This document shows, piece after piece, positions 7,159 through 16,957 of a DNA stretch of 32,604 nucleotides. Origin of the DNA: an uncultured Burkholderiales bacterium (lineage in GTDB: Bacteria > Pseudomonadota > Gammaproteobacteria > Burkholderiales > Burkholderiaceae_C); contig CAIMTJ010000022.1 in NCBI GenBank assembly GCA_903844385.1, forward strand, positions 1 to 32,604, given 5' to 3'. Under the pieces are notes generated by a model that ran no database searches, was not told where the DNA came from, and worked only from the letters and a program-made list of their open reading frames with translations. Each line of letters opens with the position of its first letter. Position 1 is the stretch's first letter. A program made the translations under genes and the position numbers.

Positions 7159-8001
7159 TTATTTGAAGATGACGGTTTTGTGGCCGTTGAGGATGACGCG
7201 GTGCTCGCTGTGCCATTTGACGGCCCGCGCCAGCACTTGGCTCTCGGTGTCTCGCCCCATGCGGGTGAGGTCTTCGGGGGTCTGGGCGTGGTCCACGCGC
7301 GCCACGTCTTGCTCGATGATGGGGCCTTCATCCAAATCGGTGGTGACGTAGTGAGCGGTCGCACCGATGAGTTTGACGCCCCGCTCATGCGCTTGGTGGT
7401 AGGGCTTGGCGCCTTTGAAACTGGGTAAAAAGCTGTGGTGAATGTTGATCGCTTTGCCACTCAAGGCCTGGCACATGGGGTTGGAGAGGATTTGCATGTA
7501 GCGCGCGAGCACCACCAACTGCGCTTGCTCGGCTTGGATGATCTCCATTTGTTTGGCCTCCGCACTGGCCTTGGTGGAGGCTGTCACGGGGATGTGGTGA
7601 AAGGGGATGTTGTAGGAGGCTGCGAGTTGGTAAAAGTCACGGTGGTTGCTGATGATGGCTTTGACGGCAATGGGCAACAAGCCACTTTGGGTGCGAAAGA
7701 GCAAATCGTTCAAGCAGTGACCCTCTTTGCTCACAAAGAGAACCGTGGGCATGGCTTGGTGAACCTCATGCAAGTCCCATTGCAGCCCCAAGGTGTTGGC
7801 CTCGGGCATGAGCTCGGCCAAGAGCGCCGAGGTGGTGAGCTCACACAAAAAACGCACGCGCATGAAAAATAGCCCCGTGGCCGGGTCCGAGTACTGGGCG
7901 GCCTCTTCAATATTGGCGTGGCGCTGGAGCAAAAAACCAGACACCGCGTGAACAATGCCGGGGCGGTCTGGACAAGAGAGGGTCAATATATAAGCGTTCA
8001 T
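7159..8001 (-). CDS. purU: formyltetrahydrofolate deformylase PurU
   Basis: PurU hydrolyses 10-formyltetrahydrofolate to formate and tetrahydrofolate, balancing one-carbon pools. The 280-residue product equals the E. coli length. An N-terminal ACT domain starts with YILTLSCPDRPGIVHAVSGF and spans about residues 1-80. The formyltransferase domain follows, with AIISNHRDF, VVLARYMQIL, INIHHSFLPSFKGAKPY and LIGATAHYVTTDLDEGPII. These carry the Asn, His and Asp of the catalytic site. ATG 8001 is chosen because the ACT domain starts directly there; an in-frame extension to 8058 adds 19 atypical residues. A TACAAT hexamer lies a few bases upstream of the start on the minus strand and could be a -10 element, though no clear -35 goes with it. 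Confidence 0.95.
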   Translation of the reverse strand: MNAYILTLSCPDRPGIVHAVSGFLLQRHANIEEAAQYSDPATGLFFMRVRFLCELTTSALLAELMPEANTLGLQWDLHEVHQAMPTVLFVSKEGHCLNDLLFRTQSGLLPIAVKAIISNHRDFYQLAASYNIPFHHIPVTASTKASAEAKQMEIIQAEQAQLVVLARYMQILSNPMCQALSGKAINIHHSFLPSFKGAKPYHQAHERGVKLIGATAHYVTTDLDEGPIIEQDVARVDHAQTPEDLTRMGRDTESQVLARAVKWHSEHRVILNGHKTVIFK

Positions 8002-8098
8002 GGCTGCATTGTAAGATTTGAGCGCGAGGCGTGCATGGCGGGCGCAGGTTTTTTTCATCGACTGGCCAGCGCCACTTCAAGAGGATAATGGGCGGGTG

Positions 8099-8134
8099 CC
8101 CAGCCCCGGGGCCGCTGGGTGCATGGGATGCACC
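8099..8134. promoter_or_regulatory. two overlapping hairpins in the purU-abrB divergent spacer
   Basis: CCCAGC at 8099-8104 can pair with GCTGGG at 8114-8119. GGTGCAT at 8118-8124 pairs perfectly with ATGCACC at 8128-8134 around a three-base loop. The two stems share bases 8118-8119, so their full lengths are mutually exclusive. They lie 23 bp before the abrB-family start. Function is unknown. Confidence 0.35.
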
Positions 8135-8156
8135 TGTTGATTAAAAAGACCTAGTT

Positions 8157-9335
8157 TTGACGCCCAATGTTTTGTTGACCGCTTTGAAGACCCGCATGCG
8201 TGCTTGGCGCGAGCTTGGGGCACGGCTTACATGGCAAGCCGGGTGGGGGTTTTGGCGGGAGCCGCAGAGTGCGTCCAAAGCGCTCGAGCGGCTCGCGACC
8301 TTCGCCCTGGCGCTGGTGGCGGCCATGAGCTTCAAAGCCCTGGGCTCGCCATTGCCGTGGATGATTGGGCCGATTTTGGTGATTTCGATCGCCTCCATGA
8401 CGGGACTGCCCACGCGCAGCTGGAGGCCGCTCAGAAACGGCGGCCAATTTGTCATTGGCATGGCCCTGGGGCTTTACTTCAATGCACAAATTGGGGCTGA
8501 GATTTTGCAGCTGTGGTGGGTCATTTTGCTGAGCATTTGTTGGGCCTTGGCGGTGGGGGCGGCGTTTGGTGTGGCGCTTTACCGCACTCACCGACACCAC
8601 ATTCCTGACCTGACACTGGCGACGTGTTTTTTCTCGGGTGCCATTGGCGGTGCGTCCGAGATGACCCTTCTTGCTGAAAGAGAGCACGGCAGAACCGACT
8701 TGGTCGCGGCGGCCCACAGTCTGAGGGTGTTGGTGATTGCCATTGTGATTCCATTTGCCTTGAAGACGATGGGCTTTCAAGGGCAGGCCTTGGTGAGCGT
8801 GGCCAAGGACATTGACTTCTCTGGGCTCTTGGCGTTGGCGGCGTTGAGCTATGTTGGCGTTTGGTTCTTGCAGCGCTGGGGGCGCTCGAACCCGTGGTTT
8901 TTGGGCGCTTTGCTCACCTCCATGGGCTTGTCGTTGGCGGGTATCCACTGGTCGGGCGTGCCGACATGGATGAGCAATGGGGCCCAGATGTTCTTGGGCG
9001 TGAGTTTGGGGGTTCGCTTCAGTCGCGAGTTCATCAAGATGGCGCCCAAGTGGCTCTTGAGTGTGGCATTGGGCTCCTTGGCGCTGATTGTGCTATGTGC
9101 CTTGTTTGCTGTTGCCACGGCTTGGCTCACCGGCGTGAAGACCCTCACGATGATTTTGGGCACCGCGCCTGGGGGCATCGCCGAGATGGCCATCACGGCC
9201 AAAGTGTTGCAGCTCGATGTGCCCTTGGTGACATCCCTTCAGGTGTGCCGACTCTTGGCCGTGTTGGTTTTGGTCGAGCCCTTGTTTCGGCTGTGGAACC
9301 AACGCTGGGGCGAGGGGCAAGCCGCACACAAGTGA
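8157..9335 (+). CDS. AbrB-family integral membrane protein (putative transporter)
   Basis: The protein has 392 residues from a TTG at 8157, or 379 from the ATG at 8196; the first 13 codons are uncertain. It is strongly hydrophobic, with about nine or ten predicted transmembrane segments arranged as two similar halves. Each half has a glycine-rich stretch, near SPLPWMIGPILVISI in the first and NGAQMFLGVSLGVRFS in the second. Family signatures include FFSGAIGGASEMTLLAE and ILGTAPGGIAEMAITAK. This matches the AbrB family (Pfam Transport_AbrB), sometimes mislabelled ammonia monooxygenase. The substrate is unknown. This AbrB is unrelated to the Bacillus transition-state regulator. The gene converges on the DUF3108 gene. 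Confidence 0.85.
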   Translation: MTPNVLLTALKTRMRAWRELGARLTWQAGWGFWREPQSASKALERLATFALALVAAMSFKALGSPLPWMIGPILVISIASMTGLPTRSWRPLRNGGQFVIGMALGLYFNAQIGAEILQLWWVILLSICWALAVGAAFGVALYRTHRHHIPDLTLATCFFSGAIGGASEMTLLAEREHGRTDLVAAAHSLRVLVIAIVIPFALKTMGFQGQALVSVAKDIDFSGLLALAALSYVGVWFLQRWGRSNPWFLGALLTSMGLSLAGIHWSGVPTWMSNGAQMFLGVSLGVRFSREFIKMAPKWLLSVALGSLALIVLCALFAVATAWLTGVKTLTMILGTAPGGIAEMAITAKVLQLDVPLVTSLQVCRLLAVLVLVEPLFRLWNQRWGEGQAAHK

Positions 9336-9382
9336 TCGTTGCTTGAGCTGAGACTTGCGTTACTGCTATGCGCAAAGCGCTT

Positions 9383-10177
9383 TCAAGGCTTTTGCGATTG
9401 AACCCATTGCTCGATGCGCTCACCATCGGTTTGTTCAATGAGGATCCTGGCCGGTAAAAACCCCAAACTGGGTGCGAGCCAAAGCTCGACATGCTGGGTG
9501 TCACCGGCAAAGCGTTTCAAGCGTTCAATTTTGAAGGTGTTGAGCACCCCCATGGGGGTGGTGAGTGGTTCTTGGCTGATCAATTTAAACGGCCACATCT
9601 CCGTGGTTTGCGCCATGAACACCGGCAAGGTGAGTGTTTGTCCCATCGGGTAGGGGGGACTGAGGCCACCCATGAGACCCGCGAGCTCAAAGTAAATGCT
9701 CAGGGCGTCTTGGTGCTCTTTTTGCAAGGGGACTGGCCCGGCGTGGTCGGCCAGCTCAATGCGAGCGTGCTCTCGGTCGACCGTCGCGGTGAGTTCTCTG
9801 CGCTGGTTGTCGCTGAAACGCAAGGGCTCAACGCCTTGGGGGCTGAGCACGCCACTGGAGTGCTGGCTTCGTGATCCCACCAGGGGCAGTCTCATCTCCA
9901 ATTTGGCCTGGTAACGCGTGCCCTGCGTTTGCCACTCCATGGTGGCGCTGGCGGGCAGCGTGAAGCCGTGGGTTTTGAGGGCCATCTTGTACTCCAAGCT
10001 TTGCGCCACGGGCCAGACGTAGGCGCCGAGCTTGAGGGTGGAGGGCAGCCCCGCGCTGGACAAAGAAGCGGGGGGCGTTGGGGTTTGCGCCCAAGTCAGC
10101 GTGAGCGCTGCGCTTGAGAGCAACCCCAAGAGGCAAGTCAAGCGGCACAGATCGAGGCCCCAAGCTCGAGGCCTCAT
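9383..10177 (-). CDS. DUF3108 domain exported protein
   Basis: The product is 264 residues from ATG 10177, which places a signal sequence directly at the N-terminus (hydrophobic segment LTCLLGLLSSAALTLTW, cleavage near AQ). An upstream in-frame ATG at 10270 would add 31 residues and cannot be excluded. The mature part starts with a Pro/Ala/Ser-rich linker, then a beta-rich domain with LEYKMALKTHGF, ATMEWQTQGTRYQAKLEM, GVLSPQGVEPLRF and LGFLPARILIEQTDGE. This is the usual pattern of DUF3108, a periplasmic lipocalin-like family of unknown role common in betaproteobacteria. No catalytic residues are known for it. Confidence 0.82.
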   Translation of the reverse strand: MRPRAWGLDLCRLTCLLGLLSSAALTLTWAQTPTPPASLSSAGLPSTLKLGAYVWPVAQSLEYKMALKTHGFTLPASATMEWQTQGTRYQAKLEMRLPLVGSRSQHSSGVLSPQGVEPLRFSDNQRRELTATVDREHARIELADHAGPVPLQKEHQDALSIYFELAGLMGGLSPPYPMGQTLTLPVFMAQTTEMWPFKLISQEPLTTPMGVLNTFKIERLKRFAGDTQHVELWLAPSLGFLPARILIEQTDGERIEQWVQSQKP

Positions 10178-10356
10178 CCTCAAGAGGGCGAACTTGCTTG
10201 TCCAAGCGACGCGATCGAGCGTGGGCTTCGACCGTCTGGACAACAGGCTGGGGGGGATGGTCACTGTCATGGACTCAATTATGGCGCCAAGCACTCTGGA
10301 GCCGTTAAATCACTAGAATGGGGGACGGAACTCACTTCCTTATTTTGATCAAAACC

Positions 10357-11373
10357 ATGAAATTTGCAAGTTATCAAGACGGCTCCAAAGACGGACAATT
10401 GGTGGTGGTCTCCAAAGACCTGCAAACAGCGCATTTTGCCAGCGCCATTGCCCACACCTTGCAAGACGTCTTGGACGATTGGAATTTTTTCTCACCCCAG
10501 TTGCAAGATCTTTACGACGCCTTGAACCAGGGCCGCGCGCGTTATGCGTTCGCCTTCAATCCATCCCTTTGTCAGGCGCCCTTGCCCCGGGCTTACCAAC
10601 GGGTGCACGCACGGGCCTATCAAACCCAGCGACTCGGACACCCTCAAGGTACAGAGGCAAGTCACCCTGAATTGAGCTTTGGCTCGAGCACGGGCTTACT
10701 CGGGGCCCATGAAGACGTTCTCTTGCCCAAGCCAGGGGGGGAGTGGGACTTCGAGGCTGAGATTGCCGTGATCACCGATGAGGTCGAGCGCGGCGTGTCT
10801 GAGCTTGAAGCCATTCAAAGTGTGCGCCTTGTGATGCTCTCCAATGCGTGGACGCTGTCCACCGACTCGACCCCAGGGCTAGAGCCGATGCACAACATGC
10901 CCTGGTCCTCATTTGGGCCAGTGGCGCTCACGCCCGATGAGTTGGGGCAGGCGTGGAGGGGGGGGCGAGTGCACTTGACCCTGGAGACGCGGGTCAATGA
11001 CAAACGCTTGGGGCTCAATGAATGCGGCCAAGACATGGATTTTCATTTTGGCCAACTCATCGCCGCAAGTGCTGCCCACCGCGCCTTGGCCTCGGGCACC
11101 ATTGTGAGCACCGGTGCGGTGTGCAATGCCGGCGTGCTTCAAGGCAGCGACTGGGTCTGGCCCACTGGCGTGAGCTGTTTGTCTCAAAAAAGAGCCATCG
11201 AAGCGCGCACCCAAGGACAGGCCCACACGCCTTACTTGAAAGCCGGTGACAAGGTGCACATTGAGTTAAAGACCAAAAACGCCTCTGCCTTGATGGGTGC
11301 CATTTCACAGTTCATCGTGGGCCCATCAGAGCCGGCTGTGACTGAGCCCCAGCCAGGACGAGCAAGCGTTTAA
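10357..11373 (+). CDS. fumarylacetoacetate hydrolase family protein, probably impaired metal site
   Basis: The 338-residue product starts at ATG 10357; an extension to 10318 adds an atypical N-terminus. MKFASYQDGSKDGQLVVVSK and LDDWNFFSPQLQDLYDALN are typical of the long proteobacterial FAH family. The fold core follows: WDFEAEIAVITDEV with Glu133 and Glu135 as metal ligands, SFGPVALTPDELG, LNECGQDMDFHFGQLI, and C-terminal YLKAGDKVHIEL. The expected metal-binding Asp, 29 residues after the second Glu (family pattern N-D-x-S-L), is Ala164 in LSNAWTLST. The upstream Gly-Gly-Ser-Asp region reads GSSTG, so a second acidic residue is probably lost. The protein may therefore be a weak or non-catalytic homolog, or bind another cofactor. 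No tyrosine-degradation genes lie nearby. Confidence 0.85.
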   Translation: MKFASYQDGSKDGQLVVVSKDLQTAHFASAIAHTLQDVLDDWNFFSPQLQDLYDALNQGRARYAFAFNPSLCQAPLPRAYQRVHARAYQTQRLGHPQGTEASHPELSFGSSTGLLGAHEDVLLPKPGGEWDFEAEIAVITDEVERGVSELEAIQSVRLVMLSNAWTLSTDSTPGLEPMHNMPWSSFGPVALTPDELGQAWRGGRVHLTLETRVNDKRLGLNECGQDMDFHFGQLIAASAAHRALASGTIVSTGAVCNAGVLQGSDWVWPTGVSCLSQKRAIEARTQGQAHTPYLKAGDKVHIELKTKNASALMGAISQFIVGPSEPAVTEPQPGRASV

Positions 11374-11411
11374 ATTGATCGAGTTTTTTATTGCAATTTG
11401 AGGAGTTGGAT

Positions 11412-11918
11412 ATGCACCAAAGCAGGCCATGGTTTGTGTTTTTTGTGGCGCTCATGTGGGGCGTTGTGGCTTCAGCGCAATTGCAAGCCAAAGACGCTTG
11501 GGTGCGTGCCGTCGTGACAGGCCAGCAAGGCACCGGGGCCTTCATGACGCTGCAAGCCAGCGAAAACCTCACCATCACAGCCGCGAGCAGCCCCTGGGCG
11601 GCGGTGGCCCAAATCCACAACATGGCGATGGAGGGCAATGTCATGAAAATGGCGGCAGTCGACAGCTTGGTCCTGCAGTCGGGTCAAGCCTTGACGCTCA
11701 AGCCCGGTGGCTACCATGTGATGCTCATGGATTTGAAAGAGGGCTTTGCCAAGCTCACCCAATTGCCCTTGACCATCAGCTACAAAACCGCCAGTGGTTC
11801 TGCGCAAACGCTGACCCTGCAAGTGCCCGTCTTGGCGAATGCACCCAGCAGTGCGCCCAGATCTGGGGGCATGGACCCCAAGGATCATTCACAGCACATG
11901 GCCCCTATGCAGCACTGA
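11412..11918 (+). CDS. periplasmic copper chaperone, PCu(A)C family
   Basis: PCu(A)C proteins bind Cu(I) in the periplasm and help deliver it to the CuA site of cytochrome c oxidase. The 168-residue product has a signal peptide (VFFVALMWGVVASA) cleaved before QLQAKDAWVR. The metal motif H-x10-M-x21-H-x-M is exact: His69, Met80, His102 and Met104, with extra Met at 71, 73 and 78. The C-terminus is a His/Met-rich tail (DHSQHMAPMQH) that probably adds copper sites. The start is fixed by GAGGAG at 11400-11405, seven bases before the ATG. No oxidase or Sco gene is adjacent. Confidence 0.92.
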   Translation: MHQSRPWFVFFVALMWGVVASAQLQAKDAWVRAVVTGQQGTGAFMTLQASENLTITAASSPWAAVAQIHNMAMEGNVMKMAAVDSLVLQSGQALTLKPGGYHVMLMDLKEGFAKLTQLPLTISYKTASGSAQTLTLQVPVLANAPSSAPRSGGMDPKDHSQHMAPMQH

Positions 11919-11989
11919 TGCAAGGGGCACCGATTGCGTTCTTTCTTGCTTGATTTTTTCTCAACGTCTCCTCTTCAAAGGTTCTGCCC

Positions 11990-13027
11990 ATGAGTGACTC
12001 CAATGCATTTGGCTTTTCACAGTTTGTGCCGGGTTTTGACTTTTTAAAGCAACTCTCTCAAACGCCCACGGTCGCACCCCAAGCCCAGCACTGGATTGCC
12101 CCAACCTTGGATCCTAAGGAGATTGAGAAAAGAATTCAGGAGCTCAAAACCGTGATGTTTTGGCTAGAGCAAAACAGCAAAGCCGTCGCTGCGAGTGTGC
12201 AAGCCTTGGAGGTGCAGTTGATGACCCTCAAGACCTTGAAGGGCATGAATCTGAGCATGGCGGAGCTGGCCAAAAGCATGGAGATCAAGCCCTCGATGTT
12301 CACGCCCAGCAAGCCCGAGACGCCCACCCCCGAGGCTTCTTCCCCCTTTTCTTGGACTCCCAAAGCAGACAGCGGCGCCAGTGCGCCTCGTGAGCCGGCC
12401 CCATCGCCATCGAGCAACTGGCCCTTCACGCCCGACAAGCCCGCCAGTGAGCAGTCGACTGCGCCCCCTGACCCAGAGCCTACACCCCCCAACGACAAAG
12501 CCCAGGTCCCACCGACCTCGGGTGCTGCACCCGACCCCATGCTGTGGTGGGCACAATTGAGCCAGCAGTTTCAAACCATTGCCAGCAAAACATTGACCGA
12601 TATTCAAAACGCGCAAAAAGCCCAAGCCGACCTCGCGGCCAAGACCGCCCCCGCCCAAGAAAAAACAAGCGCTCCATCCAGCAAAGCCTCCAAAGCAACA
12701 CCAGCCACCAGCCCAAGTGCTGCCAAAGTTCAACGCAGCGCAAAACCCGCTGCGGCCCATGTTCCCAAGGTGGCCAAGGTGGCCAAGGCCAACAAGGTGA
12801 AAAAGGCGAAAAAGGCGCCGGTGAAATCCCCCGCCCCCAAGCGCGCTGCAAGTCCTTCAACGCTGAGTCGCGCGGCTGAAAAAACACCCAGCAAGGTTTC
12901 CAACAAAGCCTCCAACACCACTTCCAGCAAAGCACCGCCGCCCACCAAGAGCGCAGCGTCAAACAAATCCCAACCCAAGCCCCGCGTCAACCCCAGCGCC
13001 TTCAAAGGCCTGGACACGCTTTTTTAA
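11990..13027 (+). CDS. phaM: PhaM-type polyhydroxybutyrate granule-associated protein
   Basis: PhaM, known from Ralstonia eutropha, activates PHB synthase and links PHB granules to the nucleoid. The 345-residue product has its conserved N-terminal half: FVPGFDFLKQL near residue 12, HWIAPTLDPKEIEKRIQELK near 35, then FWLEQNSKAVAASVQALEVQ and LKTLKGMNLSMAELAK. This region is helical and probably coiled coil. From about residue 105 it becomes a Pro/Ser/Thr/Ala-rich linker. The last 120 residues are Lys/Ala/Pro-rich and histone H1-like, with repeats such as KVAKVAK and KKAKKA, suitable for DNA binding. Low-complexity tandem codon repeats are visible near 12765-12820. It lies 12 bp before the FIST-domain gene and is probably co-transcribed with it. 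Confidence 0.8.
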   Translation: MSDSNAFGFSQFVPGFDFLKQLSQTPTVAPQAQHWIAPTLDPKEIEKRIQELKTVMFWLEQNSKAVAASVQALEVQLMTLKTLKGMNLSMAELAKSMEIKPSMFTPSKPETPTPEASSPFSWTPKADSGASAPREPAPSPSSNWPFTPDKPASEQSTAPPDPEPTPPNDKAQVPPTSGAAPDPMLWWAQLSQQFQTIASKTLTDIQNAQKAQADLAAKTAPAQEKTSAPSSKASKATPATSPSAAKVQRSAKPAAAHVPKVAKVAKANKVKKAKKAPVKSPAPKRAASPSTLSRAAEKTPSKVSNKASNTTSSKAPPPTKSAASNKSQPKPRVNPSAFKGLDTLF

Positions 13028-13039
13028 AAGGCCCACGCC

Positions 13040-14377
13040 GTGTTGATGTTCCCCTTCGCCCACGCCACCCACCCGGACTCGGCGCAGTGCTGCGAGCTGG
13101 TTTTGGCGCAATTGCGTGGGCACATGGCGAGCGAACACTACGCCTCCTCGCCCAGTCTTGGGCTGCTCTACATCACCGACCAATACGCTGCACGTGCACA
13201 AGATATTTTGGACCACTTGGGCGCTGAGTTGCCCTGGGTCACCGACTGGGTGGGCACCACCGGAGTGGGAATCGCCGCCAACAACGTGGAGTACTTCGAT
13301 GAGCCCGCGATGTGTGTGATGCTGTGCGACTTGTCGATGGACCAGTACCGTGTCTTTAGCGGTGTGTCTCCCCTGAGTGCAGTAGAGATGACGGGCTTTG
13401 AGCCCCACACCGCCTTGATCCACGCCGATGGTCAAACCGCCGATGTGGCCGATCTGATTGAGGAGCTCGCCCAACGCACCCAAAGCGGTTATGTGTTTGG
13501 CGGTCTGAGCTCATCGCGTGGCTTTGCTCACCAGTTTGCCCTGAGCTCGAGTGGCAATGTGCAGGGCCAAGGCCTGCAGCGAGGCGTCTTGAGCGGGGGC
13601 TTGAGTGGCGTGGCCTTTGCCCAATCGGTGGCCATGGTCTCGCGGGTGACCCAGGGCTGCTCGCCCGTCTCCAAGGTGCGCACCATCACCGCTTGCGAAG
13701 GCCATGTGGTGCTCATGCTCGACGGCGAGCCGGCCTTGGATGTGCTCTTGCACGACCTGGGGGTGAGTTTGGAGCAGCCGCGCGCGGCCATTGCGAAAGT
13801 GCAGCAAACCCTGGTGGGGATCAGCGCTTCGGATGTGCACGCCTTGGGCAAAAGCGGTCACTTTGAAGAGGCCGTGATGGTGCGCCACATCATTGGGCTC
13901 GATCCCGCCAAGCGCGGCATCGCTGTTGCGCAGGCTTTGAGTGTGGGCCAAAGCTTGACGTTTTGCGAGCGAAATGCACAAGCGGCCAAGGCCGATTTGA
14001 TGAGAATGGGCACCCAAATTCGCGACTCCTTGGAGCCCGAGGATTGGCCACAAGAGGTGCCAGAAGCCTGGGTTCAAACCGAGTTGTCACAACCGCACCC
14101 GGCACGCAAAGTCTTGGGCGCCATTTACATCAGTTGCGCAGGCCGCGGTGGGCCGCATTTTGGCGCGCCCAGTGCCGAGTTGCAGTGCTTGCGCCGCGCT
14201 TTGGGCGATGTGCCCCTCGTGGGGTTTTTTGCGGGCGGTGAGATCGCCCACCAAAATCTGTATGGCTACACGGGCGTCTTGACGGTGTTCACGCAAATGA
14301 GTGATCAAGGTCAAGAACCACCCTCACCCCCAACCTCACCCCCAACCCCTCATCGGGATCCCAAGTCCAGCGCCTGA
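13040..14377 (+). CDS. FIST-domain sensory protein
   Basis: FIST N and FIST C domains are ligand-sensing modules, thought to bind small molecules such as amino acids and often linked to signalling proteins. The product is 445 residues from GTG 13040 or 443 from ATG 13046. FIST_N spans about residues 30-220, with LGLLYITDQYAA, WVGTTGVGIAA and GYVFGGLSSSRGFAHQF. FIST_C spans about 230-425, with AIYISCAGRGGPHFG and VPLVGFFAGGEIAHQNLYGYTGVLTVF. No output domain, membrane segment or signal peptide is present, so it is a stand-alone cytoplasmic FIST protein. The last 20 residues are Pro-rich, from a perfect 12-bp tandem repeat at 14322-14345. It probably shares a transcript with phaM. Confidence 0.88.
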   Translation: MLMFPFAHATHPDSAQCCELVLAQLRGHMASEHYASSPSLGLLYITDQYAARAQDILDHLGAELPWVTDWVGTTGVGIAANNVEYFDEPAMCVMLCDLSMDQYRVFSGVSPLSAVEMTGFEPHTALIHADGQTADVADLIEELAQRTQSGYVFGGLSSSRGFAHQFALSSSGNVQGQGLQRGVLSGGLSGVAFAQSVAMVSRVTQGCSPVSKVRTITACEGHVVLMLDGEPALDVLLHDLGVSLEQPRAAIAKVQQTLVGISASDVHALGKSGHFEEAVMVRHIIGLDPAKRGIAVAQALSVGQSLTFCERNAQAAKADLMRMGTQIRDSLEPEDWPQEVPEAWVQTELSQPHPARKVLGAIYISCAGRGGPHFGAPSAELQCLRRALGDVPLVGFFAGGEIAHQNLYGYTGVLTVFTQMSDQGQEPPSPPTSPPTPHRDPKSSA

Positions 14378-14385
14378 TGCTTGAG

Positions 14386-14425
14386 TGCGGCTTCACGTGG
14401 CCTCATGCGGCTTCATGCGGCCTCA
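14386..14425. repeat. degenerate 10-bp tandem repeat between the FIST gene and tgt
   Basis: In the 88-bp convergent spacer the unit TGCGGCTTCA occurs at 14386-14395 and 14406-14415, and as TGCGGCCTCA at 14416-14425. A shortened copy, TGGCCTCA, lies at 14398-14405. No terminator hairpin is obvious in the spacer. Confidence 0.6.
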
Positions 14426-14465
14426 TTCGTCCTTCCTCAACCGAGGCGCTGCGATGGTGCGCCGC

Positions 14466-16753
<2,288 letters not shown>

Positions 16754-16882
16754 GCGGCAAGAGGGCTTGACCGGCCCGTCTTCGTGGTTGAAAGAAGAAC
16801 ACGTTCCATCGCGTGTGCCCAAGAGCGCCCCCAACGTGCCAGGCACCGCACAAGCACGAAGGGGTGGAAACAGGGGCCATGA

Positions 16883-16903
16883 AAACATCTTGAAGTGATG
16901 TTT
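16883..16903. promoter_or_regulatory. inverted repeat in the queA-recG divergent spacer
   Basis: AAACATC at 16883-16889 and GATGTTT at 16897-16903 form perfect 7-bp arms around a 7-bp centre. The site lies 54 bp before recG and 129 bp before queA, a plausible operator position. I see no convincing promoter hexamers around it. Confidence 0.35.
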
Positions 16904-16957
16904 CTCGTGAGCCTTGATTGTAGTGAAAAATAGTAAGCTGAGGCTTTCGCATGCACA

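Noticed and set aside
7152-7460. N-terminal extension of the GlcD-like protein by 103 residues
   Set aside because: It is the out-of-phase reading of purU, and its Ser/Thr/Pro-rich translation is not found in the family.
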